Source of the DNA: Medakamo hakoo
Taxonomy: Eukaryota > Chlorophyta > Trebouxiophyceae > Coccomyxaceae
Direction: 5' to 3'
Assembly (NCBI GenBank): GCA_026636295.1
Contig: CP089462.1
Location: 992,001 to 1,056,000 of the forward strand
DNA length: 64,000 nt
The position numbers were made by a program, and so were the translations under genes. The number at the start of each line of letters is the position of its first letter. Position 1 is the first letter of the stretch. The notes under the pieces are model-generated. The model had not been told where the DNA came from, did no database searches, and saw nothing but the letters and a program-made list of their open reading frames with translations. Shown in pieces: positions 52,031-63,881 of this stretch.

Positions 52031-52181
52031 ATCAGAAAAAAAAGCCCAGGGCGTCCAGGCGAGGAACGCGGAGTGAAGGTTGAGGGAAGGCGTGGTTGGG
52101 ACACAGGCGCAAACCGACCCGAGCGCGCCCCAACGCTCGTGCTTTCGTGGGGGCGGTTTTCCCTCGCTTTTCTCACATTAG

Positions 52182-53259
<1,078 letters not shown>

Positions 53260-53795
53260 GGAGAGAGGCCTGAGGACTAGAAATCGGTGTGTGAATGAGA
53301 ATGAGAATGAGATGCGAGAACACTTCTGAGCGAACGAGGGAAATGGAGGAGTGGCGGTGTTTCCATTCCAACGTGGCCCGCACACACACCAACCCGCAGC
53401 TCCAGGTGCGAAGAATCGTAATTTTTTTTTTACGACAAGAAAAAAAGAATCTGGCATCCGTTGCACAAACCCACGCACACGCACACACACACAACCCACG
53501 CACACACATGACCCCCCTCCCCGCGCTCATGTCAGAGGGGTTTTTAAAAAAAGGGCGAAAAAAACACACACTCGATTTCTCTCCATCCCGCTCCCAGCGC
53601 TTCCTAACCCTCAGGGGGGTGGCCTCCCACGCATTCCAGCACGCACACGCACACGCACACACACACTCACTCCAGAAAAACACAGGCATTTTAAAAAAGA
53701 ATTTGTATTTATTCAGTCTTGTTTGGTTCGCGGACGGTTGAGGGAGGGCGCGGGGGCTGGGCGCACCGGGGCCCTCCCTCAAGCCACGCGCGCTC
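53260..53795. other. Convergent spacer, Rab2 / GME, with CA-rich repeats
   Basis: 536 bp between the two stop codons. It has three ACAC-rich stretches (about 53385, 53470-53510, 53640-53665), T/A homopolymers and GA-rich sequence near 53300. No gene is seen; both 3' UTRs lie here. Confidence 0.5.
53708..53713 (-). promoter_or_regulatory. Canonical polyadenylation signal of GME
   Basis: AATAAA in the GME sense strand, about 83 bases after its stop codon, in A/T-rich sequence. It is the clearest AATAAA in the window. Confidence 0.55.
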
Positions 53796-56040
53796 TCACG
53801 CGACGACCGCCGGCTTGTCCGGCGTCGCCGGGCCCGCCGACCCGCCTTTCGCCGCCTTGCCCAGGTCTTCCTTGCCATCCGCCTGGCGCAGGGCGCCCAG
53901 CGCGACGGGCGCCTGCGTGCCGCACACCTGGGACCGGGCGTAGGCCGCCTTGTCGACGGCCCCGCCGGTGGACGCGCTCTCGGCTTCGACCTGCTTCTCA
54001 ATCCAGTCGAACGTGCGGCGCAGGCCGTCGGCCAGCTTGATGGACGGCTCCCAGCCCAGCTTCTCGCGGATCAGGGCGTTGTCCGAGTTGCGGCCGCGCA
54101 CGCCCTCCGGGCCCGGGATGTGGCGGATGGAGACGGACTCCTGCTTGCCCGCAAACCCGAGGGCCAGGTCCATCATCTCGTTCATGGACACCATTTCCGA
54201 GGAGCCCAGGTTCAGGGGTTCGGCGAAGTCGGAGGCCATGATGCGCAGGATGCCTTCCACGCAGTCGTCGATGTACGTGAACGACCGGGTCTGCTTGCCG
54301 TCGCCCCACATTTCGACTTCGTCGGCCGCGCAGATGGCCTTGCGGCAAAACGCGGCGGGCGCTTTCTCGCGCCCGCCCTTCCACGTGCCGTGCGGGCCGT
54401 AGATGTTGTGGAAGCGGGCGATGCGGCAGGCCATGCCAAAGTCTTTCTCGTAGTGCATGGCCAGCTCCTCCGTCGCCAGCTTCTCCAGGCCGTACGCGTC
54501 CTGCGGCTGGGCCGGCCACGCGTCGCCCTCCTTCAGCCCGCCCCCCTCGACCGTCGTGTCCAGCTGGCGGAATTCGGGGTAGATGCACGCCGAGGACGCG
54601 TAGAAGAAGCGGGAGACGCCGGCCAGGCGGGCGGCTTCCAGCATGTTGAAGGAGATCATCGTGTTGTTGTACCTGAGAGCGGGGCGAAGGGGGCGGGGGG
54701 AGGGTGGGGGGAGGGTGGATGGATGGGGGTGAGATGGATGGATGGATGGTGGGGAGAGGGCAAAACACGCGCGCCGCGCACTCCCGCTCTTTCCCCTCCC
54801 TTGAAACGCACATGATGACCGAGTGGTTGGACTGGATGAAGCCCATGCCTGTTGCGAGAGTGAGTGGGGGTAAGGTGGGTGGAGGGCGACGGGGTATGGT
54901 GAGCAAAAGATGGATGGGGAGACACACCGCGGTGTAAGGAGGGCACAGCCCTCTCGTCCCCTGCCATAAACTCACCGCCCATGTCCGCGGCTAAGTTGAA
55001 GACCTCGTCCGCGCCCGCGACAACGGTCGCGCAGTTTTCAAAGACGCGCAGGTCGACGAGGTGGAACTCGTGCGCAAACTCTTCCTCCTGCGTTTTTAGT
55101 GGTCGGTGGTGGGGGATGGATGGATGGCCGTGAGCGCAGATTCTGTGAGCTGTGTGGCCACCGGCCGCTCACGGCTTTCCGACACGGGGACGGCCGCTTT
55201 GCCGGCACTTTGCGGGCCTGCAGCACCCTTCCAATCGTGCTCCAATAAACGCTGCTCTGTGAGGTGGGTGGGTGCGGTGTTCCGGTCCCAGACCCGGGCC
55301 TTGGGACGGCGCTTTCCCCGGCCGCGCGCTCGCGGCCATCGAGCCAGCTCCGCTTCCGTCGGTGCCCCTCTGTCTGTTTGACGAGAAAGAAGGGGCCCAG
55401 ACGGAAAGGGTGCCGGTGTCGACGCAACCTCATTCATGCTCCAAAGCATCGCTTGGCGTCTGTCCTCATTGGATTTGGAGGGTGCGCGGAGGCGGAAGGC
55501 CCGGATGCGGGCGTGGGGCGGGCGACGAGAGCCGCTCTGCCGCGGCGGCCGGCCACACGCGCTCCCCTCGGTCCAATTTCGTGACCGACGCGAGTGCTTG
55601 GAAGCCGGGCCGGGCAGGCTTCCAGGGCTGCACCGCCCGCGCAGCCCGGCACGATGCCTTGGCCGGTGTGTCTGGCACCCATGAACATGAGTGGAATGGG
55701 CCAGGCGGCCCTGCCACCGTGCCCGCGCGCTGTCGCGAAGGTGGGCCCGTCGGCCGGCTAGCGGGGAAGCAAAACTTTTTTCGCGCGGCCGACCCCATTC
55801 CCCGCGCCCGCCCGCCGCCGGGGACACACAAAAACACGCACGCGCCTTGAAGTGCTCATTCCGCTTCCAGTCCGCGCAAATGACGGTGTGGAAAGGCCAC
55901 TCGCCGGCCGGGCCGCGCTGTTCTTTGAGGCGCTTGGCGAGGTGGCTCGCAATGAACCCGCCCGCGCCGGTGATGACGATTTTCAGGGGCTTGTCCGGGG
56001 AGTAGGGCAGGACGGGGAAGCGGGACAGGGAGGTCGCCAT
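53796..56040 (-). CDS. GME: GDP-mannose 3,5-epimerase
   Basis: Converts GDP-mannose to GDP-L-galactose, the branch step of plant ascorbate synthesis and a source of cell-wall L-galactose. Exons 56040-55846, 55087-54976, 54848-54812 and 54672-53796 (phases 0, 1, 2); 406 aa. The NAD-binding loop GAGGFIASHLA, ADMGGMGFIQSNHSVIM, catalytic Cys in YASSACIYPE, YGLEK (YXXXK), and GTWKGGREKAPAAFCRKA are all conserved. The first intron has a GC donor (AAG|GCGCG): only this boundary gives NEHFK-EEEFAHEFHLVDLR in frame with the family. Exon 3 is 37 nt. The C-terminus runs about 20 residues longer than in plants. Confidence 0.97.
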
Positions 56041-56248
56041 GGTTTGGATGTGGTGGCGGACTGGGGGGAAGGGCGCGGTGTGTGTGGGGGTGTGTGGGCG
56101 CGCGGTCGTCCTCGGCGGGCGAGAGGAGGAGGCGCGGGGAAGGTTGGTGGTTGTGAGGAGAGAGCCTGGCTGTCTCCGCATCCAGCCTGCCCCCCCCCCC
56201 CCCTGCTTTCTTTCGTTTTCTTCGCCCCCTGGGTGGGGGAACTGCCTT

Positions 56249-57691
56249 CTACACGCCGCCCGCCCGCCGCCCCGCCGCCAAAGCCTCCCCCGCCCCCTGC
56301 TGCCCGTGCACGGACTCCACCTCACTGTCCGTCGGGTCCCCGCCCACGCTGCTGCCAAAGCCGCCCGTCGGCGTGGCATCCAGCAGCGAGTGCGGCTCCA
56401 AGGCAGAGGGCGCGAGGCGCGCCGACCGGGCCAGGCTGTAGTGCTGTTGGCGGGACGTGCGGACGGCCCGGACAGGAGCAGAAGCCGCGCCGGCCCCGGC
56501 GCGGGGGCGTGGAGGAGCGGGCGCGGCGGCAGGCCCGCCCCCGCCGTCGCCCGCCAGCAGCGGGTCCGACGCGGCGGCCGCCTCCTCCTCATCCGCCGCC
56601 GCCGCGGCCGCGGCCGCCGGCAGGCACGCCCGCACAAGGCCGTTGAACAGGGCCGACCCCGTCAGCAGCAGGGCGAAGCCCAGGAGCTTCAGCGGCCCGC
56701 ACGGGGCGAAGGCCTCCCACCCGGCCGCCAGCGACGCCGCCCACACCGCCAGCGTGCGGACCGCGTCCGTCGCGGCCCGCCCCGCGCCCGACAGCCGCTT
56801 CGTGACGGCCAGGCCACACGCGTTGAAGGCGGCGATGGACACAATGGTGAGACCGCTCGACCAGCGCAGGCGGGGACTGGCCAGGACTTGGGCCAACCCC
56901 GCCCGCCAGTCGTCGACGGGGCGGGCGCCCACCCGCAGCGCGGACAGGGCGGGCAGCGCCGCCGCGCACAGGCCCAGCCCCCACGCGCCCTCCAGCCCCA
57001 CGGCCAACAGCGCCGGGACGCGGTGCTGCGCCAGGAACGCTTCCTCCACGATGAATTGCAGGGCGGTGACGGCCTGCGAGCCGACGATGAGGGCGACGCC
57101 CAGGCCAGGGCCGGCCCCAGCGCGCGGGGGCGGCGGCGGCGGGGCGGGGTGGCGGGCGGCGGCGGCGGCGGCGGCCAGGCCGCCACCCGCCCCGCCCTCG
57201 TACACGATCGACGCCGCGCCGACGACGGCCGCGCCCGCGGCTATGAGGACGACGCCAAACCAGTGGTGCGCGCGCAGGCGCCGCCGCAGCAGCACCTGCG
57301 TGAACAGCCCCGCCCACGCGACGAGCGTGCCGCGCAGCATCTGGAACGTGGACGCGGACGTCAGCGCCAGGCCGACGTTCAGGGCCGTCGTCGCCGCGGC
57401 GTCGCACGCGGCGGGCAGGGCAAAGGCCAGGACGGCGCGCGGCGTGGCCCGGTGCGGCGGCCGGGGCCGGCCCGCCGCCTCTGCTGCTGCCCGCGTGCGC
57501 GCGAGCGACACGCCCGCGCCCACCAGGCACAGCGCCTCGCCCGCAAACATGAAGGCCGATTGCAGGGCGGGGTGGAAAAAATGCTCGCCATCGTCCAGGA
57601 CCGTCGTGTCCTGGAGTTTGGTCGCGATGGTGTTGATGGTGCCGGCCGCGATCATGGTCGCGGCCAGCGCCGCGATGGCTGGCGTGGGCAT
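56249..57691 (-). CDS. SLC35F6-like membrane transporter
   Basis: Drug/metabolite-type (EamA-like) transporter of the SLC35F6 group, known from lysosome/vacuole membranes; substrate unknown. Single exon, 480 aa. The start MPTPAIAALAATMIAAGTIN aligns with the family N-terminal helix (human has GSINTL). The signature ALTSASTFQMLRGTLVAWAG is strongly conserved, as are QFIVEEAFLAQH, AVGLEGAWGLGL, NACGLAVTKRLSGAGRAATD and LAAGWEAFAPCGPLK. About ten hydrophobic segments are seen. The last 110 residues are a cytosolic Ala/Pro/Ser tail containing acidic DEEEAA and DPLLAG, the latter resembling a dileucine sorting signal. Confidence 0.9.
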   Translation of the reverse strand: MPTPAIAALAATMIAAGTINTIATKLQDTTVLDDGEHFFHPALQSAFMFAGEALCLVGAGVSLARTRAAAEAAGRPRPPHRATPRAVLAFALPAACDAAATTALNVGLALTSASTFQMLRGTLVAWAGLFTQVLLRRRLRAHHWFGVVLIAAGAAVVGAASIVYEGGAGGGLAAAAAAARHPAPPPPPPRAGAGPGLGVALIVGSQAVTALQFIVEEAFLAQHRVPALLAVGLEGAWGLGLCAAALPALSALRVGARPVDDWRAGLAQVLASPRLRWSSGLTIVSIAAFNACGLAVTKRLSGAGRAATDAVRTLAVWAASLAAGWEAFAPCGPLKLLGFALLLTGSALFNGLVRACLPAAAAAAAADEEEAAAASDPLLAGDGGGGPAAAPAPPRPRAGAGAASAPVRAVRTSRQQHYSLARSARLAPSALEPHSLLDATPTGGFGSSVGGDPTDSEVESVHGQQGAGEALAAGRRAGGV

Positions 57692-58043
57692 GGCGCCAGA
57701 CAAAGCAGGCAGGGGGCGGCGGCGCCGGCGCGGCCAAAAACGGAAGGCGCCCGCGGCACGGCAGGAATCGCCAGTGCTCCAACCACCCGCCGCAGCGTTT
57801 ACCTGTGTCCTGGGGTGCGTGCAGCGCGAGCGCGAAGCGAGGACGTGCTCTGACGCGTCCCGGCGCACGGCCGCAAACAAATGCGCGAGTGAGGCCCGCA
57901 CCTCCCCGCCTCTTTTCCATCCCTCCACACCGCCATCATCACCTCTCCGCGTCCGTGTCTGTCCGTCCGTGTCCGTCCCGCGACCATCCCTAATCTTTTT
58001 TGCAAGCCAAAGCCCTCTCTCTCCGCTTCTCCTCTCTCTCCCT
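57692..58043. other. Spacer between RING gene stop and SLC35F6-like start
   Basis: 352 bp between two - strand genes, with CT-rich runs near 58015-58045. It must contain the promoter of the transporter gene. No gene is seen. Confidence 0.4.
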
Positions 58044-59576
58044 CTAAAACACCTGCGGCACGACGGGTGTGATGGCGTCCGCCCACACCCGCACGTGGGC
58101 CGGGCGCACGACCGCCCGGCACGTCGGGCAGGTCGGCGACCGGTCGAGCCACCGCTCGCAGCAGGGCGAACAGAAAACGTGGCCGCAGCGCAGGCGGAGC
58201 GGGTCCATCATCGCGGAGCCGGTCTCCTGGCAGATGGCGCACTCTAAAGCCGCCGGCTCCGGCGCCGGCGGCTCGTCGCCTGCTCCACCACCAGCGCACG
58301 GCGGCGGCGGCGGCGGGGCAGCCACGGGCTCTCCATACACGCCGCCACCCCCAAACACGACGCGCGCGCTGGCGGCCGCGGCCGACCCTCGCTCCACCAG
58401 GCTCACCGCCTTCATCGCCACGTACACGCCACAGAAGGCGCCGCCCATGAGGCCGCCCGGCCCGCCGTCCAGGAAGTAGCGCGACCAGACGGGCGCGGCG
58501 AGCGCGGCGCGCAGCGTCGCGGACGCGTGTTCGGCCAGGGACAGGGCCGCCCCCCGCCGGCGCAGGCGCTCGCCGGGCGACGTGCGCGACACGCACAGGA
58601 TGGCGGCCTTGGCGGCGGAGGTGGCCAGGCGGACGAGCGCGTCGACGGTGGTGACGAAGAAGAGGGCGACGGGGATGGACGGGACGGACCCGGGCGGCGG
58701 GGGTCGGAGCGTCAGCGCGCGGCCCAGCGCGGCGTAAGTGAGGGGCGTGAACACGCCCAGGAGCGCGGGCGCGGCCAGCGCCTTGGCGGCGGCGGACGCG
58801 CCCGTGACGGCCGCGGCCCAGCGCCGGGCGGCCAGGGAAGGCGGCGGGCCGGGCGGGGCGGACGCCGCGGCCGCGGCGGCGAGCGCGGCGTCGGCGGCGG
58901 AACGGGCCGGCGCCTCGTTCCCGGCCGTCGCGATGGCGGCCAACGCCTTGTTGGCGTCGACCTGCGCGCCGACGAGGGCCGCAAAGGTCGCGATGCCGAC
59001 GGCGTGGCGGGCGAGGGCCGCGCACGCCAGCAGCGCGAGGAACTGGGCGTTGCGCTCGACCCACCGCAGCGCGTCCGCGGGCTCGAACGCCGCCCCGCCC
59101 GCCCGGGCCTCCGCTTCGGCGGCGGCCCAGGCGGCGGTGGGGGAGGGCGGCCCGGCGGGCGGCGCAGGCGGCGAGGGCGGCGGGGAGGGGCGGGGCGGCG
59201 GCGGGCGGGCGGCCTCTGGGTCGGGCGGCGGCGGTGGCGGGTGTGGGTGCTGGCCGCCGCCCCACCGGGCTGCCAGGCGCCGCAATAAAGCCCGCCCTAA
59301 GGAGGAGCCCGGTTCGGCCGGTTCAGGCCGCGGCGGCGGGGCTGGGGCCGGGCGGGCGGCGCCGAGCGCGGCGGCGGCGGCCGCGGCCGCGGAGGCCGGG
59401 CGGGGTGGGAGGACCGGCGCCGGAGGCGCGGCCGTCGTCGAGGCGAGGCGCGACAACAGGGACCGGGCCAGGTCACCGTCGCCCGCGCCGGGCGTGCGGG
59501 GCGTGCGGGGCGTGCGCTGGCCGTCGCCGCCGCCGGGCAGGAGGGGCGCGCCCTCGCTGCCCGCCGGGTCGCTCAT
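58044..59576 (-). CDS. Membrane RING-finger E3 ubiquitin ligase (RNFT-like)
   Basis: Single exon, 510 aa. The N-terminal 150 residues are Pro/Ala-rich and disordered. A middle region of several hydrophobic segments (FLALLACAALARHAVGIATF; ALFFVTTVDALVRLATSAAK) suggests four to six membrane helices. The C-terminus carries a complete C3HC4 RING: CAIC, then CGHVFCSPCCERW and CPTC, followed by VRPAHVRVWADA. The layout matches RNFT1/2-type ER ubiquitin ligases of ER quality control. The family call rests on domain order, the RING is certain. Upstream in the sense strand is a T10 run and CAAAG before ATG. Confidence 0.82.
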   Translation of the reverse strand: MSDPAGSEGAPLLPGGGDGQRTPRTPRTPGAGDGDLARSLLSRLASTTAAPPAPVLPPRPASAAAAAAAALGAARPAPAPPPRPEPAEPGSSLGRALLRRLAARWGGGQHPHPPPPPPDPEAARPPPPRPSPPPSPPAPPAGPPSPTAAWAAAEAEARAGGAAFEPADALRWVERNAQFLALLACAALARHAVGIATFAALVGAQVDANKALAAIATAGNEAPARSAADAALAAAAAASAPPGPPPSLAARRWAAAVTGASAAAKALAAPALLGVFTPLTYAALGRALTLRPPPPGSVPSIPVALFFVTTVDALVRLATSAAKAAILCVSRTSPGERLRRRGAALSLAEHASATLRAALAAPVWSRYFLDGGPGGLMGGAFCGVYVAMKAVSLVERGSAAAASARVVFGGGGVYGEPVAAPPPPPPCAGGGAGDEPPAPEPAALECAICQETGSAMMDPLRLRCGHVFCSPCCERWLDRSPTCPTCRAVVRPAHVRVWADAITPVVPQVF

Positions 59577-59885
59577 CTTTGTTTCGAGTCGGGGTGAAAA
59601 AAAAAAGTTGCTCAATGCCTTGACGGTCGGGCAGAGCCACGACAGAAGAACAGAGACGAAAACACGCCGCTGCGCGGACAGCCGCGTATTTTGCTCCACG
59701 CGTCCGACTGCCCGCACACGCCCTCTCGACGTCTACGTCAACCAGGGCGCGGAGGCCTAGCGTGCTCGCTGAAGACTCGCGTGTCGCTCCCTCGTGCCGT
59801 CGATCGGTCCTGGCCGTCCCTCTCTTGTTTTCGCGTCGCCGTCCTGTCAACGCCTCGCACACGCACCAACACACACTCGGAAACG
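59577..59885. promoter_or_regulatory. Divergent promoter region, RING E3 / mitochondrial S17
   Basis: 309 bp between the two ATGs. An A10 run lies near 59598-59607. No known element is recognised. Confidence 0.4.
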
Positions 59886-60464
59886 ATGCGCAGCTTCGTG
59901 GGCAAGGTGAGGCGGGGCAAAATCGTGGCCGGCCAGAGCTCGTGCCTGGCCGAAGCGATGGTGTTTTCCTTGCCTTGGCGGCCTGCCGGTCCGCGACCTG
60001 CCCCCTCTCACCCGTCCACCCACACGCAACCACGCAACCTAGGTCGTCTCCAACCGGATGACTAAATCCGTCCTGGTGGCGGTCACCCGGCTGACGACCG
60101 TGCCTAAGTACGGCCTGCGGCTGCGGCGGACGAAGAAATTCATGGTGCGGGGCGGGGATGGGATGGAGGGTAGATGGGATGGAGAAAAAAAGACGGCGGC
60201 GGACGCCACCACTCACTGTCCCAACCCCCACCCACCCATCCACAGGCGCACGACGAGGCCAATGCCTGCGCCATCGGCGACACGGTCCGCATCGATGCGT
60301 GCCGCCCCCTCTCGAAACGCAAGGCCTGGACGGTCGGACGCATTTTGGCGAGGGAGAGGAGCCTGGGCAGTGCGGCTGAGGGTGGGGTCGCCGCATCTGC
60401 CGCGGCGGTCGCGTCGCCCACGGCCATCGGCAGGGGTTTCGCGGCGTCGGCGATCCGGGGGTGA
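59886..60464 (+). CDS. MRPS17: Mitochondrial ribosomal protein S17 (uS17m)
   Basis: Small-subunit mitoribosome protein. Exons 59886-59906 (21 nt), 60043-60144 and 60246-60464, all phase 0; 113 aa. [21 protein letters not shown], then [20 protein letters not shown] and [20 protein letters not shown] reproduce bacterial-type S17 and the plant mitochondrial copy. The OB-fold is complete; a C-terminal Ala/Gly extension of about 30 residues is added. The protein starts directly with the mature domain, as in plant mitochondrial S17. Divergent with the RING gene. Confidence 0.95.
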
Positions 60465-60644
60465 CGCACCGGGCGGGGAAACATTGTAGAGCATTATAGC
60501 CAGGCGGAAAAGTTGGGCCGGTCTCCATTAGCCAGGCGGAAAAGATGGGCCCGGCCTCATTGCGCATAGAAGCACAAACGAGCGCGCGAAGCAGCTCCTC
60601 TTTTTGCGCGCCGTGCACGCGAGGAGACGCTCGCCTCCCACACC

Positions 60645-62119
60645 ATGCCTGTTCATCTGAAGCGCGTAGCTTTTGCTGCTTTCATTCTGGTGCGTGCAGG
60701 GTCGTGCAGGCGGCAGGACGCCCAGCTGCGGGCCTTTTTTGCACGCCAATGGCAGCGTTCGCCCCGGCCGCGCTGGGGGAGAAACGGCAACGCACGTCCG
60801 GGCCGCCCGCCCTGTGCCAACACGAGCCAGCGACGAGTGGTCATAGGCCATTTGTCCATCGTGGGCGTACCCAAATTCGGGTTTGGGCCGGCGGGCGCGC
60901 CGTGAGGCGCCATTGAAAATATGAAAAAATCGCACGGCGCGCGCGATAAAGCACGTCGCCAGACGGACACCTTGTCCGGGCCGCCGACGAGGCCGTCCGC
61001 GGTTTCCACTAGTCCAGGCCGATGATGTTCACACGTGCCCCACCCCTCTCTTCTCCGTCTCCTCCCCCCAAAAAACAGGTCGCCACCGCCCTGGCCTCCA
61101 CCGCCACCGCGGCGGAGTCCGACCTCCTGTCCACGCTCGACAAGGATTTGGCCGACCTCGAAAAGCAGGTCGACTTGCAGGCCAAGGTGGATGCGGCCGT
61201 GTCCGCCAAGGCGGCGGCCGTCTCCGCGGCGAAGGGCAAGCTGGAGTCGGCGCTGAGCTCGGCCGACGCCAAGGTAGCGGCGTTGAAGGACGCGCTCCAG
61301 GGAAAGAAGGCCTCGAAGAAAAATGAGCTGGACGCCCTGTTGTCCGGCCTGGACCCGCCCGGCCCGACCGCCGTGGGCAGCCGGGGTGGCGGCGACCCGG
61401 GCGGCCCGGGCGGCGTGACCGGCAGTGGAAGTGGAGGGGAGCCTGCCGGTGGGGAGCCGGGCGGTCGCCCTGGCGGGCCCGGGCGTGTGCCGGGCGAGGT
61501 GCCGCCGGGCGAGACGCCCGACCCGACGCCCGAGGCGACCGCTGCACCGCCGGCGCCGGCGCCGCCGCCACCTCCGCCGGCGCCGGAGACGCCCGACCCG
61601 ACGACGGCGCCGCCGGCACCCGCGCCCGCGCCGCCTCCACCCCCGCCTCCCCCTCCTCCCCCGCCTCCACCTCCGCCTCCGGCCGAAACCCCGGCCGCGC
61701 CGGAACAGCCGCCGTCCGCCACCTCGTCCGACCTGCTGTGCGCCGGCGGCACGGGCGCCTGCCTGTCCCCCAACACCGGCGGCGACTGCGCCGCCGCCCT
61801 GGCGGCCGCCGGCCTGCTCCTGGACCCGGCGGCGGGCGTGCAGGACGCGGTCGATGCCAAGTCCGCGTTGCCGCCCCTGCCAGCCGATTACGCCGGCCCC
61901 ACGCCGCCGGCGGACGAGGTGGAGACGCCATCTGGTGAGGTCATCAAAACTGTGAAAACCATTTTCTACAGGGTGCTCGTCGTCCCGGACGATGCGTGCC
62001 TGGGCAACGCGACCGCCAAGACGTGGGGGCACCACCAGCCCGACGGCGGCAGCGGCCTGTGCTGCGTCCTGGCCGGCGACGCGGGCGTGCGCGCCAAGCA
62101 CAAGTTCTCCGGCCAGTGA
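60645..62119 (+). CDS. Secreted proline-rich protein with coiled coil
   Basis: Exons 60645-60689 and 61079-62119, phase 0, donor GTGCGT; 361 aa. Joining them creates a textbook signal peptide, MPVHLKRVAFAAFIL-VATALASTATAA. Mature parts: a helical coiled coil (DLLSTLDKDLADLEKQVDLQ to about residue 95), a Gly/Pro-rich linker, a Pro/Ala region with about 18 consecutive Pro, and a Cys-containing C-terminal domain (six Cys, one N-glycosylation site NAT) ending AGVRAKHKFSGQ. The layout suggests a hydroxyproline-rich wall or extracellular matrix protein. No family was recognised for the Cys domain. Confidence 0.75.
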
Positions 62120-62337
62120 GAACGAGCTTTCCATGCAAATTGTCCCCTGTGTGTCCTTTCTCATTTCTTTGCCTTGCTAGGAAGGGGGTTGCGTTTGGGG
62201 TGTGCGGCCGTGCTCTGTCAATTTTTTTTCCTCTTCTTCGGCCCTGGGTTGCACACGCTCGTTCGGCTCCGCGGCCCGGCGCGCCTCTCTCAGTCCAGGA
62301 CGCGCCCGCCGTTGAGCGCCCCGCCTCCCTGGCAACC

Positions 62338-63869
62338 ATGCCGGGCGTCCACACCGCCGCCGCCAACGGCAACGGGGCCTCGACAAAACCGCGGAAAGTC
62401 AAGCCGTCGCTCGCCCCCATCCCCGCGGCGCAAGCCGCCACCGACAACGGCGACTGCTCCTTTGCCCGCGCCCTCGCCTCCCCAGACCCGGCGACGCGGC
62501 ACAGGGGGTTAAGTGCGCTCTGCCTGTGGTTGCAAGCCCGCCCGGACGTGGGCGAGGGCGACATGAGAAAGGCGCGTTGCTGGAGGCGCCTGTGCTTTGG
62601 TTCGCATCGGCGGCAACGCAGCCCGCTGGCGGCTCTCTCCGCCAGCAGCGCCCCGCCCGCTTCAGCGCTCGACGCACACACACACAAACACACTCCTGAC
62701 GCGCGTTGCCCCGCCCTTACCCCCACTCTTCACAGATTTGGAAGGGCCTGTTCTACTGCTACTGGCACGCCGACCTGGCGCCCGTCCAGGCCGACCTGGC
62801 TCAGCGGCTGGCAGACCTGCCGGCCTCGCTGCCCCCGCACACTGCGTCCCTCTACTTGTCGACCGGCCTGGCCACGCTCCAGCGCGAGTGGGGCGGCCTG
62901 GACCGGCTGCGCATGGACAAGTTCATGGGTCTGGCCCGGCGGCTGGTGAGGGCGGCGTTCGCCGCGGCGGCCAAGGCGCGGTGGGAGGCGGGCGCAACGG
63001 CGGCGGCACTGCGCCCGCTGGGCGCAGCCCTCGTCCCGGACACGGGCGCCGTGGCGGCCGCGCCCGCCGGCTTGGGTTTACACATCGCGGACGTGGCGGC
63101 GTCGGAGCTGGTGGCTGTGGCAACCGACCGGGACGAGCCGGGCGCGTCCAGCTCGCCGCACGGCAAAAAGGCCGCCGCCGCGGCCGCGGGGTGGGCGGCC
63201 GCCGCGGCGCCGTTTGTCGCGGCCGCAGCCGGCACGCCCCGCCCGGAGCTGGCGGCCCGCCTGGGCGGCACGTTTTTCCGGCGCCTAGCTGCCCACCTAT
63301 CTGAGAGGGGTGCTGGTGGCAGCGCGGGCGCGGCCGCGATCGCGGACGCGTGCCGCGCCGCGGCCGGTGAGCCGGCCACGCGCGCGCGCAACCGGGGCAC
63401 GCTGTGCGCGGCCGCGGACGCCCTGGACGCCGCGGCGGGCGAGGCTGCGGCTGAGAAGGCTGCGCCCGCGTCGCCTGCGAAGCCCGCTGCTGTTGTTGCC
63501 ACTCCTGCCGCTGGTCCGGGCACGCCGCCGGGCCCCGGCCGGCGCCCCGCGCCCGCGCCGCAAGCGCCGCCGCCGCCGCCCCCACCCACCCGCAAGCGGC
63601 CCTCCCCACCGCCGCCCGCCGAAGCGCCGCCGCCCTCCGCGGCCGACGCCGGCGGCCCCAAACGCGTGAAATGGGCCCTGCGCTCCAACATCGCGCACGC
63701 CGTGGGCGCGCCCGTACCCCCACCGGCTGTGCGGACGCCGCCCGGCTCGCGTCCGCGCGGACCCGCGCTCGCGCCGCGCGCGAGGTCCACCCGCCTGGGC
63801 CGGGACGGCACGCCCGCGGCGGGGCCTGGCAAGGCTGGGAAAGCGGCCAAGGCGGCCCTGTTCCGGTGA
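62338..63869 (+). CDS. RRP1: Ribosomal RNA-processing protein RRP1
   Basis: Nucleolar factor for 27S/60S pre-rRNA processing. Exons 62338-62571 and 62736-63869, phase 0; 455 aa. The family core is split by the intron: FARALASPDPATRHRGLSAL...DMRK-IWKGLFYCYWHADLAPVQ, then REWGGLDRLRMDKFMGLARR. The donor is GC rather than GT (AAG|GCGCG); no GT donor in phase gives the DMRK-IWKGL junction of the family. The C-terminal half is Ala/Pro-rich with basic stretches (TRKRPSPPP; PKRVKWALRSNIAHA), as expected for a nucleolar protein. TGTAA, the polyadenylation signal of many green algae, lies 13 bases after the stop. Confidence 0.92.
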
Positions 63870-63881
63870 AGCTGTGCGCAT

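Noticed and set aside
53385-53665. CA-rich arrays between Rab2 and GME as a CRISPR-like or satellite array
   Set aside because: They are irregular dinucleotide repeats with no spacer structure, in a eukaryotic genome.
62174-62512. Short Pro/Ser-rich frame overlapping the RRP1 start
   Set aside because: Out of frame with RRP1 and without protein-like features.
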